A DNA stretch of 64,000 nucleotides from Axinella damicornis. Taxonomy: Eukaryota > Porifera > Demospongiae > Axinellida > Axinellidae. The stretch lies in contig OZ007508.1 in the NCBI GenBank assembly GCA_963931865.1, positions 6,142,737-6,206,736 on the forward strand, written 5' to 3'. The notes beneath the pieces were generated by a model, which had not been told where the DNA came from, ran no database searches, and saw only the letters and a program-made list of their open reading frames with translations. The translations under genes were made by a program, and so were the position numbers. This document shows positions 10,511-23,000 of the stretch, in pieces (the stretch's first letter is position 1; each line of letters starts with the position of its first letter).

Positions 10511-13500
10511 TTAGAAAAACTCTACACGCTCTTGCAGTGCTGTTTCACAGGTAGAAAATGAGGGTGGTTCAAACTTTGGTGAAAGTATGAGTTTCTCTAG
10601 TGTTGTATTCTGTTGCAGACTCTCAATTAGGTTTAAGGCGTCCTCAACACCAACACTGTCATCTTCGAGCCAAAGTGTCTTTAGGCACTGATTCCTCTTA
10701 AGCATGCTAGAAAAAGCAAGTGCACCTTCTCCCTCAATGTTACTGAGCTCTAGATACTTCACAGTGGAGTTCTTTTCCAGTCCCACTGCCAGGCAGACAG
10801 CACCTTCTCCCCCAATACTGCATCTACGCATGCTGAGGTTCGCTAGGTTCTTGTTTGTAGCTAACATGCCAGCAAAAGCAACTGCACCTGCTGATCCTAT
10901 TGGATTACCAGACAGCCTGAGGGTCTGTAGTTGGGTAGCAGTGTTTTCTTCTAGTGCCTTTGCTAGGTGAACAGAATCACTACTCTGAATATTGCAACCT
11001 GCAATGTCCAACTCCTTCAACCTGGTGTTCACTCTCAGCACTGATGCAAGACTGAGTACATTCTCTGAACTGAAGCTTGAGAGTCCCATAACCAGTACCT
11101 CAAGGGAGGTATTGCGAGAAAGACCATCAACAATCATCTCAATGCTATCAGGTGACAAATTATTGCTTCTAATATTAACCACTTCTACATAATTGGAGCT
11201 AGCCAGCAACTCACTCAAGGCCTTGCAGTCCTCAAAACCAATACCAGTCTTTACCAGCTTCAGTTCTCTGATGGTACTAAACTTGGTGAGGGATGTGATA
11301 AGATTCACTGCACTTCCTCTGCCAATCGGATTGTTATAAAGATCAAGGTACAGAAGGTGTTGTAGCAAATCTGTATGTTCACACAAGCGGTCACATGTTT
11401 TAGACATCAGTTTACAATCCAGCAAACTAAGATGTGTCAGGTTGTGGAACACTGTCATTTGTGGTATGTTAGTAAGTAACAAATGGAGCGCAGCTGGATC
11501 AGAGCCCCGAAATTTCATTTGCTTGATATGCCCATTTGATGACAATGGAAACTGGTCCTGCTGGAGATTCAGTGCATTCAGAAATGTCTCAACTGATTCC
11601 AGCTTACATTTGTACAACCCAAGCTCCCAATCACAACTGCTGTGGGTAATGCAATACCCCAGAACATAGGAATCAAATGGCAACAGTGAACCACGAAGAT
11701 CAAGTGACAGCAGTGGACTGCGACTGTCATGACCAAAGCACACAGAGTCTAAACCCAGAATATGAGTGATTGAAGAAGGGTCCTGAGACTCAAAAACCAA
11801 GTGAAGGATTTGGAGCTTAACTGATTTAATTTCTCCTATTAGTGGTAAGGGTAGATCCTTACTTGCAAACCCTCTGACTATATCCCACAAGTCTTGTCCC
11901 AACTCACTGAGGCTGAAGCCTGCTAGAAATCTCACTACCACTTCCAACTTCTTGTTTCCAATATGCTCTTTCATGAATGCTACTTGCGCATCCTTGCTTT
12001 GCTCCGAAATGTAGTAGGCTGCTAAGTACTCTTGAACGGTTAGGTGAACGAAGTTATACGAGACTGAAGCCCCACAGCCTACATACAGCTCTGGACAGGT
12101 CTGCATCAATCCCAGGGGGTCAAAGTCACTAGGAAGGTTTTGGAAGATAAGCTCAGTCTCACTACTCATGATTCCTGTGTATGCTAGTTTACAAATACCA
12201 TGAAACTGGTTGTACAGAGGTTGAGGGAGATCTTTGAAACTGTGAATATAACTACATGTATCCTGTTTATCATCCAAATAGCGCAATAGTAGGTCTCTGA
12301 TAAGTGAGGAATATAGCTGGGTCATGGTTTTGGGAACAATCATGCCAAGTGAGCTACAACTCTTGAAAACCTCAACTACTATTGCACTATTCAATGGCAC
12401 ATACATGAGAGTACTGATGTGGGGATAAAGTGAGAGGTACTGAGTGAAGTCTGATAGCAATTGCTCATCTGAGAAAGCACATCGAATGTATTGATCTATC
12501 TCCTCCTTGCCAAAGCCTATAATTTCAATTCTACGAGAATGGCTACCTCTACAGAGCTTACGCAACTCTGCACTAGCACTGGGTCTAGTGGTCAACACCA
12601 CAGTGGCCTTGGGAAGTTCCTGCCCAGTGAAAAGCCTAACGAATATTGAATTCATTGTTCGCTTTGAAACAGGAGCCTCATCAAATCCCTCAAGAATTAG
12701 CAAAAGACCTTGGCCTCTAGTTAAGATAATGTCGTTGACTATTTCAGACTGCAGTTGGGGGTGGGGATGGTAGAAGAGATCAGAAATATTCTTGGCTTCT
12801 TGCACCCTCTTATCTCGGAACTTCAACATAACCACTAGGGAATAGCCATGAAAGAGTTCGTCCTCTCCCCATTTCTGACAAACTTCCCATGCAAATGTTG
12901 ATTTACCAATGCCGGGGGCACCTTCAATCAGAAGTTGGGTGACAGGACATTCTTTTACTTTGCCCTTCTCATACACATAGTTCGGTATCAGTATATCTTT
13001 CATTGCAATAGGGGCCTTCCATTCCAAGATGTCATCCACACAACCATGAATTGTTTGCTGTCTAAATTTGTTCAGCTTGTGCCGGTTAGTAAACTCGTTA
13101 CTGATTACAGCTAGGTTAACGTAACTCTTTGCAGCCAAGCAAGGCCACTTGCTGGAAGGTGCCTTGTGCAGTGTGTAGTAATCCCTAAGATAGAGTGCAT
13201 ACTTTCCAAGTGGGGTATCAGGATGGGGAGTAGGTTGGGGTGAAGGCTGGTATGAAGACTGTCTAGTAGGTTGATGGGGCGGTGGATAAGCGTGGGTGGG
13301 AGGTTCAACATAAGGTTGATAAGGGGAATGCTGGTGTGGGGCATATGTAGGTGGGTGGGGGGATTGAACAGGAGGTGGGTGAGGTAAGATGTGGAAAGCT
13401 TGAGGTTTGAAGAAGCTGGTAGGTTCGTAGCCAGGCAGACCCATTTGGGGTCGAAAGGGAAATGGGTGGGGGGAAGGTTGATAGGGAGGTGAACACGTAT

Positions 13501-13866
13501 GGACGGATTCCAATGGAGGTTGATAAGAGGAACGTTGTGGAGGCAGGTGGGGTGGTTGGTAGATGTTTGTTGGTGGCAGGTGCAATTGAAAGGGAGGTGG
13601 CTGGGATACGATGTGGGGGGGTTGGTAATAGAGAGGCCGAATGTGCCTGCTAAGTTCATAGCTACATTGTTCAATTGGGAGGTGAAAGCTAGGAGGGTGG
13701 GGAGAAGGATAGTGGGAAGGTTGGTGGGGTGACTCACCATGTGTTGACATCTTCTCTAAACCAGACACAATGCATTCATACTTTGTTGCAGGGAGACTTT
13801 GTTCCTCACCACCATCTCTTGATTCTGGTTGCCCACCTTCATCATGAACGCCTGGACCTGTGCCTC
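10511..13866 (-). CDS. NLR-A main exon: Pro-rich linker, NACHT, LRR
   Basis: Large 3' exon of an NLR receptor, predicted to be a cytosolic sensor ATPase. Its 5' edge is a pyrimidine-rich acceptor ending ACAACAG at 13867, with phase 1, as in NLR-C. Order: a Gly/Glu-rich start; a Pro/Tyr/His-rich stretch (about 13200-13735); a pre-NACHT segment (LGKYALYLRDYY, WPCLAAKSYVNLAVIS); Walker A GAPGIGKST (12896-12922); Walker B LLLILEGFDEAP (Asp at 12680-12682); sensor-1-like TTRPSAS; the NLR helical motif FVHLTVQEYLAAYY; then ribonuclease-inhibitor-type LRRs to the stop at 10511. There are fewer LRRs than in NLR-B and NLR-C: one repeat is fused across a deletion (LELSNIEGEGALAF). The frame is open throughout. 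An ATG at 13748-13750 could serve as a start if the upstream exon were skipped. Confidence 0.92.
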
Positions 13867-16800
13867 CTGTTGTGAGGAAGGAAAGGAGAAAAAACTGTGA
13901 GCAGAGGGTGTGGCATTAACACTTTGCATGCAGCAGGGTACGTTCCACTTACATGTATCAACCTACACTAATTTGCAATGAAAAAGCACTGAAGTGCAAA
14001 CCTCACTCATGAAACTGTGTGCAAATGTTGTGTACAACCATTGTGTACCCGGAGATGGCATGTGATTCTAGACGTGTTACCATGATTTCGTAAAGCAATG
14101 CAGGCATCCTCAGCACTAGGGGCCTAGCATCTTGCTATCAGCATTACAGACATTGTCACATGCTACAGACTCAGCTAGGAACTCACTATACAATGGGCAT
14201 CAATATTCTGTATGCCAATGGAGTCTAGCTGGTAGCAATAGCACTGAACAGGCAATCCAGATTGCGTGTCTGACTTCTACATGCATGGACCGACATTCAC
14301 AGTAATAAGCCATCGTATCGCTTCTTGGCTTCATGTGGAAGTGCCTCGGCATATTTAGCAGCTTATTCATATTCACAATAACCTAGTACGTACCTGCCCA
14401 CCAAAATGGCCGCCAAAGTAATTTTCGGTGACATCAATGAAAACCCTCTATAGTCATGTCATGTCATGAACCAAGCTAGCTTCGTGCAAGTATCATATGC
14501 CACCAAAGTACACAATATAATACATGGCTGGCTCAGTTTGTGGGGGTATTTGGGTCGCTAGACACCACGCTTCACGTACCAGTACTCTATAATAAGTACA
14601 GCACTAGTGACCCGCTGATGTCGATTTTGTGGCACAAGCACCAAGTGAAGTTTTCGCGGTGAGCTCAGCTCATAACCCTTGAACTAAACAAAGTTCCCAT
14701 GTTAATTTGTTTCGAGCGCTTTCTTTTGACACCTTAGCCTCGCTCGCCAAGTACCCGCAGCGCAATGAATTTGACAATGGCAGTCAAGGACAAAGCTTTT
14801 CTCTCGAGTACAGCCAACAAGAAAGACTCAAGTTTGCATGTAAGGCAGGAGTTCTAGCTTTGGAAATGTCATCCCCACGTGATGTAATCTCTGTGTATTA
14901 AGGTAGGTAACATGGGTACCGCGATCTCCGAAACCAAGTTGATGGATAAATGGGCAGCATCAAAGCGTACACAAGTTTCAGCAATACTTTGCATCAAACT
15001 GCTCCCTCTGCTTGAAAATGCCCTAAAACTCAATTTTAAGGCCCTCTACGAAACTGAAAATTTGGACCCTCTCCAAGGCCCCACCCACACTCTGACCCCA
15101 TCATCAATACACACACAAAACAGGCCCCAAAACTACGGATGGATTCACCACCTGCTCTCCTCAGTTGCAGGCTACAGCCCAAAACTCACTTCCGCCCTCT
15201 AAAACAGAGGTTTGGCTACCCTAGGCTTTCCAAAAAAATTCCACGCACACCAACTCAAACCGACCAAAGCCAAGGCCAGCTTCCATAAGGTCAACCTACC
15301 CCCTGCAAAACTAGGGATGCTTTTCCACGTTCACCTCTCGGTTACAGAGTTTTGGCCACACATCTACTGCCTCTCACCAGCCCAGTCCAGCTACCAAACC
15401 AGCCAAATTCGCCCTAACACGAAAATGGGCGGGGCCTGTAATGCCGAAAGGTCAACTCTCTAGAGTACCTTGGCCAGGGAGCTGTCGGAGGCTGTTCACT
15501 TTCCAGGCTGTTCTTCGGGCACTTCAGCAGACCCACAAACATTCCTGCTCACTCCACCTAGCTATTCACACTCAGATAGCCTATCCCTACATTCAATAAA
15601 CCAGAATAGCTTCTTACGTAAAAAAAAAAAAAAAAAAAAAAAAAAAGTGTGTTCAAACAAATCTTCAAAGTACCGCACGGCCACATCAGGGTACCGATTT
15701 GAAACTTGAAAGGGCCGCTAGCCGCATCAAAGAGAGAAGCCCCCCTTGTTTATTCCGGTTGCCGCCATGGGAAAACGTAAACAGATGAATAACTCTATAT
15801 AACCGTATGTGAGTGACGTCATCTCATTAATTATTCATGAGCAAAATTGCACGATTTCGCCGATGCCATGCTTCCTACCTTAAACAGCTCACTTCACATG
15901 TTGTGTAACAAACTGTACAAATTTACAGGCTCAAAAGGCATAGGGGTAAAGTGTGCCTACTTCCGGTGCATGATCTTTAGGTGCATGAGCATTTCTCTTG
16001 TCAACTGCCGACAGTACAGCTGAGTACCTTTGTTGCCGAGCGCATTAGTTCACTGAGTGGCGATCTATTTCTCACTATATACGTATATACGCACGTATAC
16101 CAGAACATGTGATGCTCAGGAATGTTGATAGGAATGTTGCGGGTTTCTGCCGGCCAATTGAGTTTTATTTGCCGCGAGGGCTCGACGTTATGAGAAGTAT
16201 ACAACCTTGATACTCAGATCAGTGGACAAGCATGCGGTGCCTCCAAGGGCTTGCAGAGCTGGAGCAGCTACATATGGAGTCAAACCGTCAGCACAGTTGA
16301 CATCTGTTAATACCGCAACTCCACGATAGTCTTGATCACGTAGCCAGAGGCTAGGTTACAAAGCGAGCAGGGCCTTCAGGGCTTGCAGAGCTAGGGCAGC
16401 TACATGTGGAGTCAAACAGTGAGTGTAATTTATCTCAGCTCCAGCTCCAGACTCTCAATTCACACTATCTAGATCGATCATACTCGTAAGCATGTGGTTA
16501 GGTTACATGTGGTGTGCACACAAGGCATGACGCGGATACGTATTCCTAGTAAGGCTTATATTATAATTGCAGCATGGATAGCAGCTCAGCATGGAGATGA
16601 ACTGGCTAGCCTGCCGTGTCCACCTACGAAATACACCGCTGTACAATTCTAGTATGAGTATTTGAGCTATTGCATCCACTAGGACCAGAGCATGCTGATG
16701 AACTTGTATAGGAAAGGGAGCCAAAAGTGGGAGGTGGGCACTCTTTTGCATGTGGTTGCTGTTTCATGACTACAGTACTACTGGTAAGAAAATGTACATT

Positions 16801-16892
16801 TCCTATCCCCTACAAAATGCTTGGTGACGCTTCTATTGAATTCTTGTGTTTTATTCAAGGGCATACTATCCATATTCTTGATGAGCACTTGC
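13867..16892 (-). other. Intron of NLR-A
   Basis: About 3.0 kb between the phase-1 GC donor at 16892 and the acceptor at 13867. It contains a poly(A)-tailed insertion on the opposite strand (14.6-15.65 kb) and a partial tandem duplication near 16220-16420 (GGGCTTGCAGAGCT…GCAGCTACAT twice). I did not find a clear copy of the 39-base microexon seen in NLR-C. Confidence 0.65.
14640..15646 (+). mobile_element. Poly(A)-tailed retroposed sequence
   Basis: On the plus strand an AATAAA signal (15595-15600) lies about 20 bases before a 27-base A run (15620-15646). This is the signature of a reverse-transcribed, polyadenylated RNA. The sequence upstream is C-rich, holds only short open frames (for example 14707-14901 and 14912-15202) and matches no family I recognise. 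The 5' boundary is a guess. It lies in the NLR-A intron, antisense to the gene. Confidence 0.55.
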
Positions 16893-17195
16893 CTTCCATA
16901 CTTTCCACCAGTGACTGCATTGAACTGTCTTCCTTCAGAGCAGATAAAAATACACGGAACATACTTGATTAGTTCGAATCTGTCCTCCAACGGCACTCAG
17001 TAACGTATGCGTGTTTTGGAATCTGGAAAGAGCAGGAATATTGACACTCTCAAGCATCACAGAATCGATGATGCCTCTTGCAAACAGCCGAGTCGCCAGA
17101 GACAGCGGGTCTTGGATGGCGTGCACCATTCGGTCATAGTTCAGTCGGAAGGTACGATACTCTGGAGATTCTTGATGTTGTGAGCTACTCGCCAT
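16893..17195 (-). pseudogene. NLR-A death-fold (CARD-like) exon, frameshifted
   Basis: First coding exon of NLR-A. It starts ATG at 17195 (MASSSQHQESPEYR) and matches the second death-fold domain of NLR-C: IQDPLSLATRLFARGIID and TLLSAVGGQIRTN against IQDPLSLAARLFAKGVID and TLLSAVGVRIQTD. Near 16951-16957 one base is missing relative to NLR-C. The frame then stops (TGA, near 16943), while the homologous tail (LKEDSSMQSLVESMEG) continues one frame over. The exon ends at a GC-type donor (AAG|GCAAGT). Exon lengths 303 + 3356 are one short of a multiple of three, which supports a one-base loss. An A/T homopolymer adjoins the site, so sequencing error is possible. The DEATH domain present in NLR-C is absent. 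Confidence 0.75.
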
Positions 17196-17403
17196 GATTC
17201 ACGGAAGAATGACCTTCAGTTCATACGAAGCTGAATGAAGAGGTCAGAAACATTCAGTAAATAAGCAGCCACTTTTCATGATATCTCAGGCCAATGTACT
17301 CACTTACTGAAGAGTTCCAAAATGAGAGAAAGTATGCTGTGGTCTAGCAGCTAGCTTCCTAGAATGTAGAGTGTACGTGGTAGACAGTGATCTAGCTGTA
17401 GGC

Positions 17404-19215
17404 TAGTCTAGCTGCTAGATCATCCTCTCCCTCCCGGAAATGAAGTAGAGAGGGTCTAGCTACGGAAGCCGAGAAGGGCCATTCCATTCTGCCGTTCTAC
17501 CATTCTGCCGTTCTGCCATTCTGCTATTCTGCCGTTCTGCCATTCTGCCGTTCTGCCATTCTGAGGTAGCACGTGACTGCACGTGCGCATCTTGAAGAGA
17601 TCGATGCGCGTAATTACAAATTCGGTCAGCGGAGCATTCTATAGCTAACGGTGACATTGCAAGAACGCTGTATACCGTGTAATCGTATGTCTTGTTGCAT
17701 TGATTGAAGCTTATTTATACAAGCTGCTTTGTACATGTGATCTTGCAAGATTAATGATGGTCAGCATTAGTCACGGTTGTTTAGCTACCATAAGTAGCTA
17801 GCTAGCTAATGAGCTAGCTATAATAGCTATACCCCTTGAGTGGTATAAACCAACTGAATACCAAAGCTGAATATGTATGACATCACTAGTACGCAGACAC
17901 CAAGAACTAATTTCAAATGGCTGGTTTGATTTTACTTACTTTTAAGAACGTAAATTCTACTGACTTAGCTAGCTAGCTACCAGCTAAATCCTTGCAAAAG
18001 CTAGCTACCTAGCTACTTGTTATATTATCAAAACTGATCAAAGTTTTTCTTCATCCACCAAGGTACATCAACTCCTTTCAGTAACCAATGTGGATAGACC
18101 ATCAAGAAATTGAAAGTGATCATGACCACCATGATACAGATATAATCAATGCATTATAGGAAAGCCTTAGCTAAGTCAAAAGTCCTTTCGAGGTTTATTA
18201 CCAATAGAGTGAAGTTCTTGTGGTAATGTTCTGAGTGTGATTCAGAAGTGGCAGGCTTGTAATACTATGGAAAGGGGATGTAACTGAGAATGACCATTCA
18301 TTCAGCCACATTTTTCAATCCTGCCATTCTTCCGTACTGCCGTTCTTCCCTACTGCCATCATTCCTTACTGCCATTCTTCACAACTGCCATTATTCCTTA
18401 CTGCCATTCTTCACAACTGCCATTCTTCCTTACTGCCGTTATTCCTTCCTGGCAAGTTCCTGCTATTCTGGCATCTTACAGTTGCTATAAGCTTAATTGA
18501 TCTGTATAGTGGACGTTGCTATATAGTATTCAAAGGCAACAGATTTCTTATAGCTACAAACAAGCAGGTTAATCATTCCACCACGATTATAGTCTAGTAT
18601 AGGTTAAGACTCTCCTATAAGCCGTAAATCGGATCACCTGCATTTCGACCTTATAATTCTCCTTCAGCTGAGAAACACCAGTAGCGCTGGACGAACCAAT
18701 TCCAGATTCTATATCGCTCCCAACTGTACCGTCCATCGTTTCACTTGTACCTACTTGTCCACAGACGATTATAAAGCCTCAGGGCGCGCGAGACACACGA
18801 TTAGATCTACACGATATATATAGCTACAGCGTTCTTGCAATGTCACCGCAGGACTCCCTGGCAGATCAGATCAGCCTATGGCTAGGGCTGAGCCTGAATG
18901 GACAACCCAGATCAGCCTATGGCTGTTGACAATTAAAATCTACTACTACTGTACACAACTACCGTTTATATGCAAGAACGCTGCAATTACGCGCATTTGT
19001 AGTCTCGTTCCCAGCGCGTTCGGGGTCTGGGAACGAGACTAGCGCATTTGCGCATCAATATGCACGTGCAGTCACGTGCTACCTCAGAATAGCAGAACGG
19101 CAGAATGGCAGAATGGCAGAATAGCAGAACGGCAGAATGGCAGAACGGCAGAACGGAAAAACGGCAGAATGGAATGGCCCTTCTCGGCTTCCGTATCTAG
19201 CAGCTAGACTAGCTG
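17404..19215. mobile_element. Foldback-like element with TTCTGCCG arrays
   Basis: The left end (TACGGAAGCCGAGAAGGGCC at 17461, then CATTCTGCCGTTCTGC repeats) and the right end (19080-19195) are inverted copies. Both arms continue through CACGTGACTGCACGTGC and end internally near GCGTTCTTGCAATGTCACCG. A further related array lies at 18295-18475 (CCTTACTGCCATTCTTC). Long inverted arms made of short tandem repeats are typical of foldback elements. Left-flank sequence CTAGTCTAGCTGCTAGAT recurs inverted at the right, which extends the arms. It lies just upstream of NLR-A. Confidence 0.65.
18638..18736 (-). CDS. Candidate first exon, unknown protein
   Basis: A minus-strand ATG at 18736 opens a 33-codon acidic/serine-rich stretch (MDGTVGSDIESGIGSSS, ending in LKENYKVEMQ). 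It runs straight into a CAG|GTGATC donor in phase 0. It sits inside the foldback-like element, so it may be the start of an element-encoded protein. It could also be a 5' exon of NLR-A. I recognise no family. Confidence 0.25.
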
Positions 19216-19240
19216 TAAGCTGGATGCGGGTAGCTGAATC

Positions 19241-19241
19241 A

Positions 19242-19269
<28 letters not shown>
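19241..19269. repeat. 29-base poly-A tract
   Basis: The A run is flanked on both sides by GCTGAATC, so it may be an insertion with a short target duplication or a slippage product. No polyadenylation signal was seen upstream. Confidence 0.85.
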
Positions 19270-19272
<3 letters not shown>

Positions 19273-19460
19273 GAATCCCTAAACCAGGGGGACATATTAA
19301 ACTACACCACCGTGCTTTGGCTGTGTTCCGACCCCTAGAAACCTTCAATACTACCACACCGGAATTATACTAGGTCACTGGCGGATCCAGGGGTACTTCG
19401 TTGAGTTCGGACGAACTACCCAGAATTATACCCACAAAATATCGTAGCCTACGTATCGAC

Positions 19461-20023
19461 CAGTGGCGGATCTAGGGGTGCGAGCGAACCCCCCTTTTGA
19501 CCCTTGTTAACTACTTGTATTATTGTAGCTGTGGTTGGTAATACCTTGACCGTTCGCGGGCTGAAAGCCTGAAGGCAGACATAGTCATGAGCTAGCTAGG
19601 TTTACGCTGCTACACAATTTTAATTTTACATCAATTATTTTTGTTCTGTATATACGTATAATTAGAAAATAAAGCAATAACGCAGTGTTGTCCACGTATG
19701 TGGTTGTAATCAGTCGACGATGAAAAGAAGGAAGCTAACAGTCCCACACATCGATACTTACTGGTTACTTAGTCAATCTTCTTTGCGTCTGGGGTTACTT
19801 AGTCAATCTTCTTTGCGTCTGGGGTTAAGTTAGTCAATCTTCTTTGCGTCTGGGAACAAGAAAGAGCGCTTCCTGATCGCTAAAAAGAACACGTAAAAAA
19901 ATTTTCCGCGCTTCGCGCTGACTGATCGCCGCTTCGCGGCTCTGCGCACCGCCTTCGGCGGTGCGCTGTAACAGTGTATGAGCCAACCCAACCACCCTTT
20001 CCAAATTTCTAGATCCGCCACTG
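19461..20023. mobile_element. hAT-like non-autonomous DNA element
   Basis: The left end CAGTGGCGGATCTAG and the right end CTAGATCCGCCACTG are exact inverted 15-mers. CAGTGGCGGATC ends are common in hAT-like elements of invertebrates. A second related left end (CACTGGCGGATCCAG) lies at 19376, preceded by TAGGT, which also follows the right end. The true element may therefore start there, with nesting. No transposase was seen. Confidence 0.6.
19763..19853. repeat. Three tandem 30-base repeats
   Basis: Three copies of a 30-base unit containing AGTCAATCTTCTTTGCGTCT. The first two are identical and the third has a one-base indel. They lie inside the hAT-like element and are followed by several GC-rich short palindromes (19910-19970). 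Confidence 0.9.
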
Positions 20024-20029
20024 TAGGTA

Positions 20030-23000
20030 CCCCACGGCTAAGCACCGAAATTTAAAAGCAACTTACCACTATATGAAGGCGGCTTTTCGGCTATGTTCTT
20101 GCGTGAAATTCAAACTGCTAGCGCTGCAGCCTACAGCCGCGCCCATGCAGGAATGTTTGTGTCACATGATGCCGACGCAGCCCCACCCATTTTCCGATGT
20201 GCATGCACATCCCATGCAGCAACCGGGTCTCCTGCACCAGCAATACGTATGCTCACTGCAGGTCGCATGCAGATCGAGCTACAGGTCGAAATCCTTATGC
20301 AAAGGAGGAAGGTGTGTGGGAGTGAAAGTATCTAACTTTCAACTTGTACATGTACACTGCAGCTTGTGCATCATCTTCCAGTGGTTTCCAAGTGGTGAAC
20401 AGGAATAGTAAACATAATATTATGCAGTGCTGAATTATGATAAAACAGTTCCTTTCCCACCCACTCCCTATAGAACAAGTCTCTACCACAAGAGGACTCA
20501 CAGGAGGTAACATGATAGGTGGAGGAGGGTTTCTCCATTTGACACTCTGGCTGGATCCCTGGGGCATGCCTCAGGGTCAATGTAGTGCATGCGTGATCGA
20601 TACTGTTCAATGACGGTGATTGAGCACTGGGCTAGCTGTACCGATCCCCTACTGATAGACCTGACCTAGGCAAAGACAGATGATAGCCTAGAACTTTCTC
20701 ACAACGTGTAGGATAATTTATTTTAATCAAGACCATTGTGCAGCCCACCCACTAAAAGGTATTCTGCAAGTCTTAAACCTGTTTCTGATGAACATGCTAC
20801 ATAACAGAGGCCACTCAAGAGAGTAGGGGATACAAGATCAATACAGCCATGGCAAGGCAGCTGTAATGACATAAATTCAAATTAATTGACGAGTGAGAAT
20901 GAGCCAACCAGTTCCTCGCGCTCTGCCTCTGCAGACGACTTTTAACTTCTGCAGTGAACAGGTAGGAAGAACACCTTGTTGCCATGGCAACCCCAGTTCG
21001 TCCCTTCTAGTCCAATGACTCCATCTGTGGAAGCAGAAAATAAAGTAACTCTCAAAAATGCAGACCACTTACTGCTCATGAAGAGATCCCGCGTCTTCAA
21101 ACAAAGACGCCAACTTTGTGTCTACCATCTGTCTACCTAATTGGGCGAGCGTGAGCGAGTCCCACACTAGTTGTAGTCAAGCAGTGTCAATCTGTACCTC
21201 CATACCGTAAATCTGGGACATGGAGTGTTAAAGGACCCAAGCGGTAAGTTGTACTTGCAGCCGAAGAGTAATATCTGAGTCAACTGAACTTCCAAATCTC
21301 CACAATGAATGTCATAGCTAGATCAAACTTCAATAGGCTATTTTCCCATCCTCAATCAGTACTTGCGTATCAGTAGAGACACTTACAACCTCATCACCAG
21401 GTGTGAGGCTTACGGTCTTGGATACATGTACTTGGGACGACAGAAACTAATCCATACATAACATACCAGTTCATACCTATACTGTATGTGTGCTGCAAGA
21501 TCCCTGTGTCAGATGTCTAGACTTTCTCCCTTCTAACTGCATGGTGCCCTCCCTGGAGAGAGATTCAACACCTGCAGTAATGGGGACACATCATGATAGG
21601 AGAGCAGTTTAAGACACGTACATAATCAAGAGCGCATAAGTAGGTCGCCCGGGGGGGGGGGCGCGATCTGCTTATGCGCTCTTGACATAATACACACTCC
21701 AAATCAAGACAGTGAACTAACATAGCTATAACAATAGCTGCCCACTAATGGCTATGACATCATACTTGATGAACCTCCATGTAATTGCAATTGCTATGAC
21801 ATTGTACGTTATGAACTTCTTCTATACTGACTTTGACAGAAACGTTTGCATGTGTGTCCCAGTACAAAACAATATTGTATGTTCGTGTAGAATAATAGGC
21901 AGTGATTATAGCCACATTCCTAGGCTTTACCACTTCCAGCACTTGCAGTATGCAAATATGGAGGGGGAGGCCTGGGAGATTTGGTCACATGTGTGATGTC
22001 ATGTGGGTAGACACACAGAGCTAGGGGAGGCTAAATAATCTACGACTTTGGTAACAGCACAATCAGGTGTGCAACTCTGCAATTATGGTGAGCATGCAGT
22101 GGGAAGACCTAGGAGGTCTGGTCACGTGTGACATCAGGTAAACTGGCGGTGCTCCAACTTCCTACTGACCCTTTCCCAACATCCTGGATAATGGGTGGTA
22201 TTGTTGATGCCCTGAAAACACTCAGGCTGCAAGCCTAAAGGGTCTCGATATCCTACCTTGTACACTTATCCTCTACATGTAGACATCGACATCACATCCT
22301 CCCCTTCCATATTTGAATACAGCAAGAAATTTTGAAACTGGAGGTGGTGAAGGCCTGGGAACAATCTATTCAGATATTGTGAGGCTATGGTAATAGGTCA
22401 GTGTAGCCACGGTAGAAACATTTCATGAAACGCTGCGGGGGCTGGATAGGACGACATACAGGAACTACCTCATCCATAGTTGCTAGAACAAGGCTATGCA
22501 TGCCTTCATAAACTCATTCTTGTGAACTCTCACAGCTGCGGTATGCACAGGTGGTGAACTCCTTACACTTCCTGTAGTCTGAGAAGAGCCAGCCCCATGT
22601 TGTCCCGGTGGCAGATGAGCTTCCCTGTACTCCGCACTGGTGATGGACGTGTCAGGTGGTAGAGGTTCACAAGGGCTGCACTGGGAGCTAGTAACAACCG
22701 CAGAGATATCAGAGCAGAACAGCTGCTACACAGAATAGTTAATATAATAATATAATATATTGTACGGTTATCAAAATAAGTCTCATGCCCAGCACGCATT
22801 GAGGGTCTGGGAACGAGAATAGGTTCAAGTTAGATTCTGGTGCATATGTTAGATTCCAGTTCTGGCATTTTTAGACGGAGGGTGTACTGACCACTACACT
22901 CAGTGCAGCAGCAGGCAGTAGCCCACCCTCTAGGGGTGGGGGTGATTCTGAAAGCATTTTTGCCAAATAACAGGATACTGCTTCTAAGTGTGTGTTATCT

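Larger units (their letters stand above)
6150..17200. repeat. Segmental repeat unit A (NLR-A plus companion gene)
   Basis: First of three diverged copies of a unit of about 11 kb. Landmarks shared with B and C, in order: a terminal-exon block (6420-6760; B 24120-24490; C 38930-39300), a block with CCAACAGCAGGTTTGAG (7868; B 27539; C 40490), and the NACHT-LRR exon (10511; B 30630; C 43083). All have the same order and orientation. Unit A is interrupted by a terminal-inverted-repeat element at 8331-9825. Confidence 0.8.

Noticed and set aside
13111..13740. A 209-codon frame overlapping the NLR-A N-terminus (and a 179-codon frame at 45981-46520 in NLR-C)
   Set aside because: Their presence in both paralogues comes from the shared low-complexity Pro-rich DNA. 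The NLR frame explains the region, and the alternative has no domain or start context.
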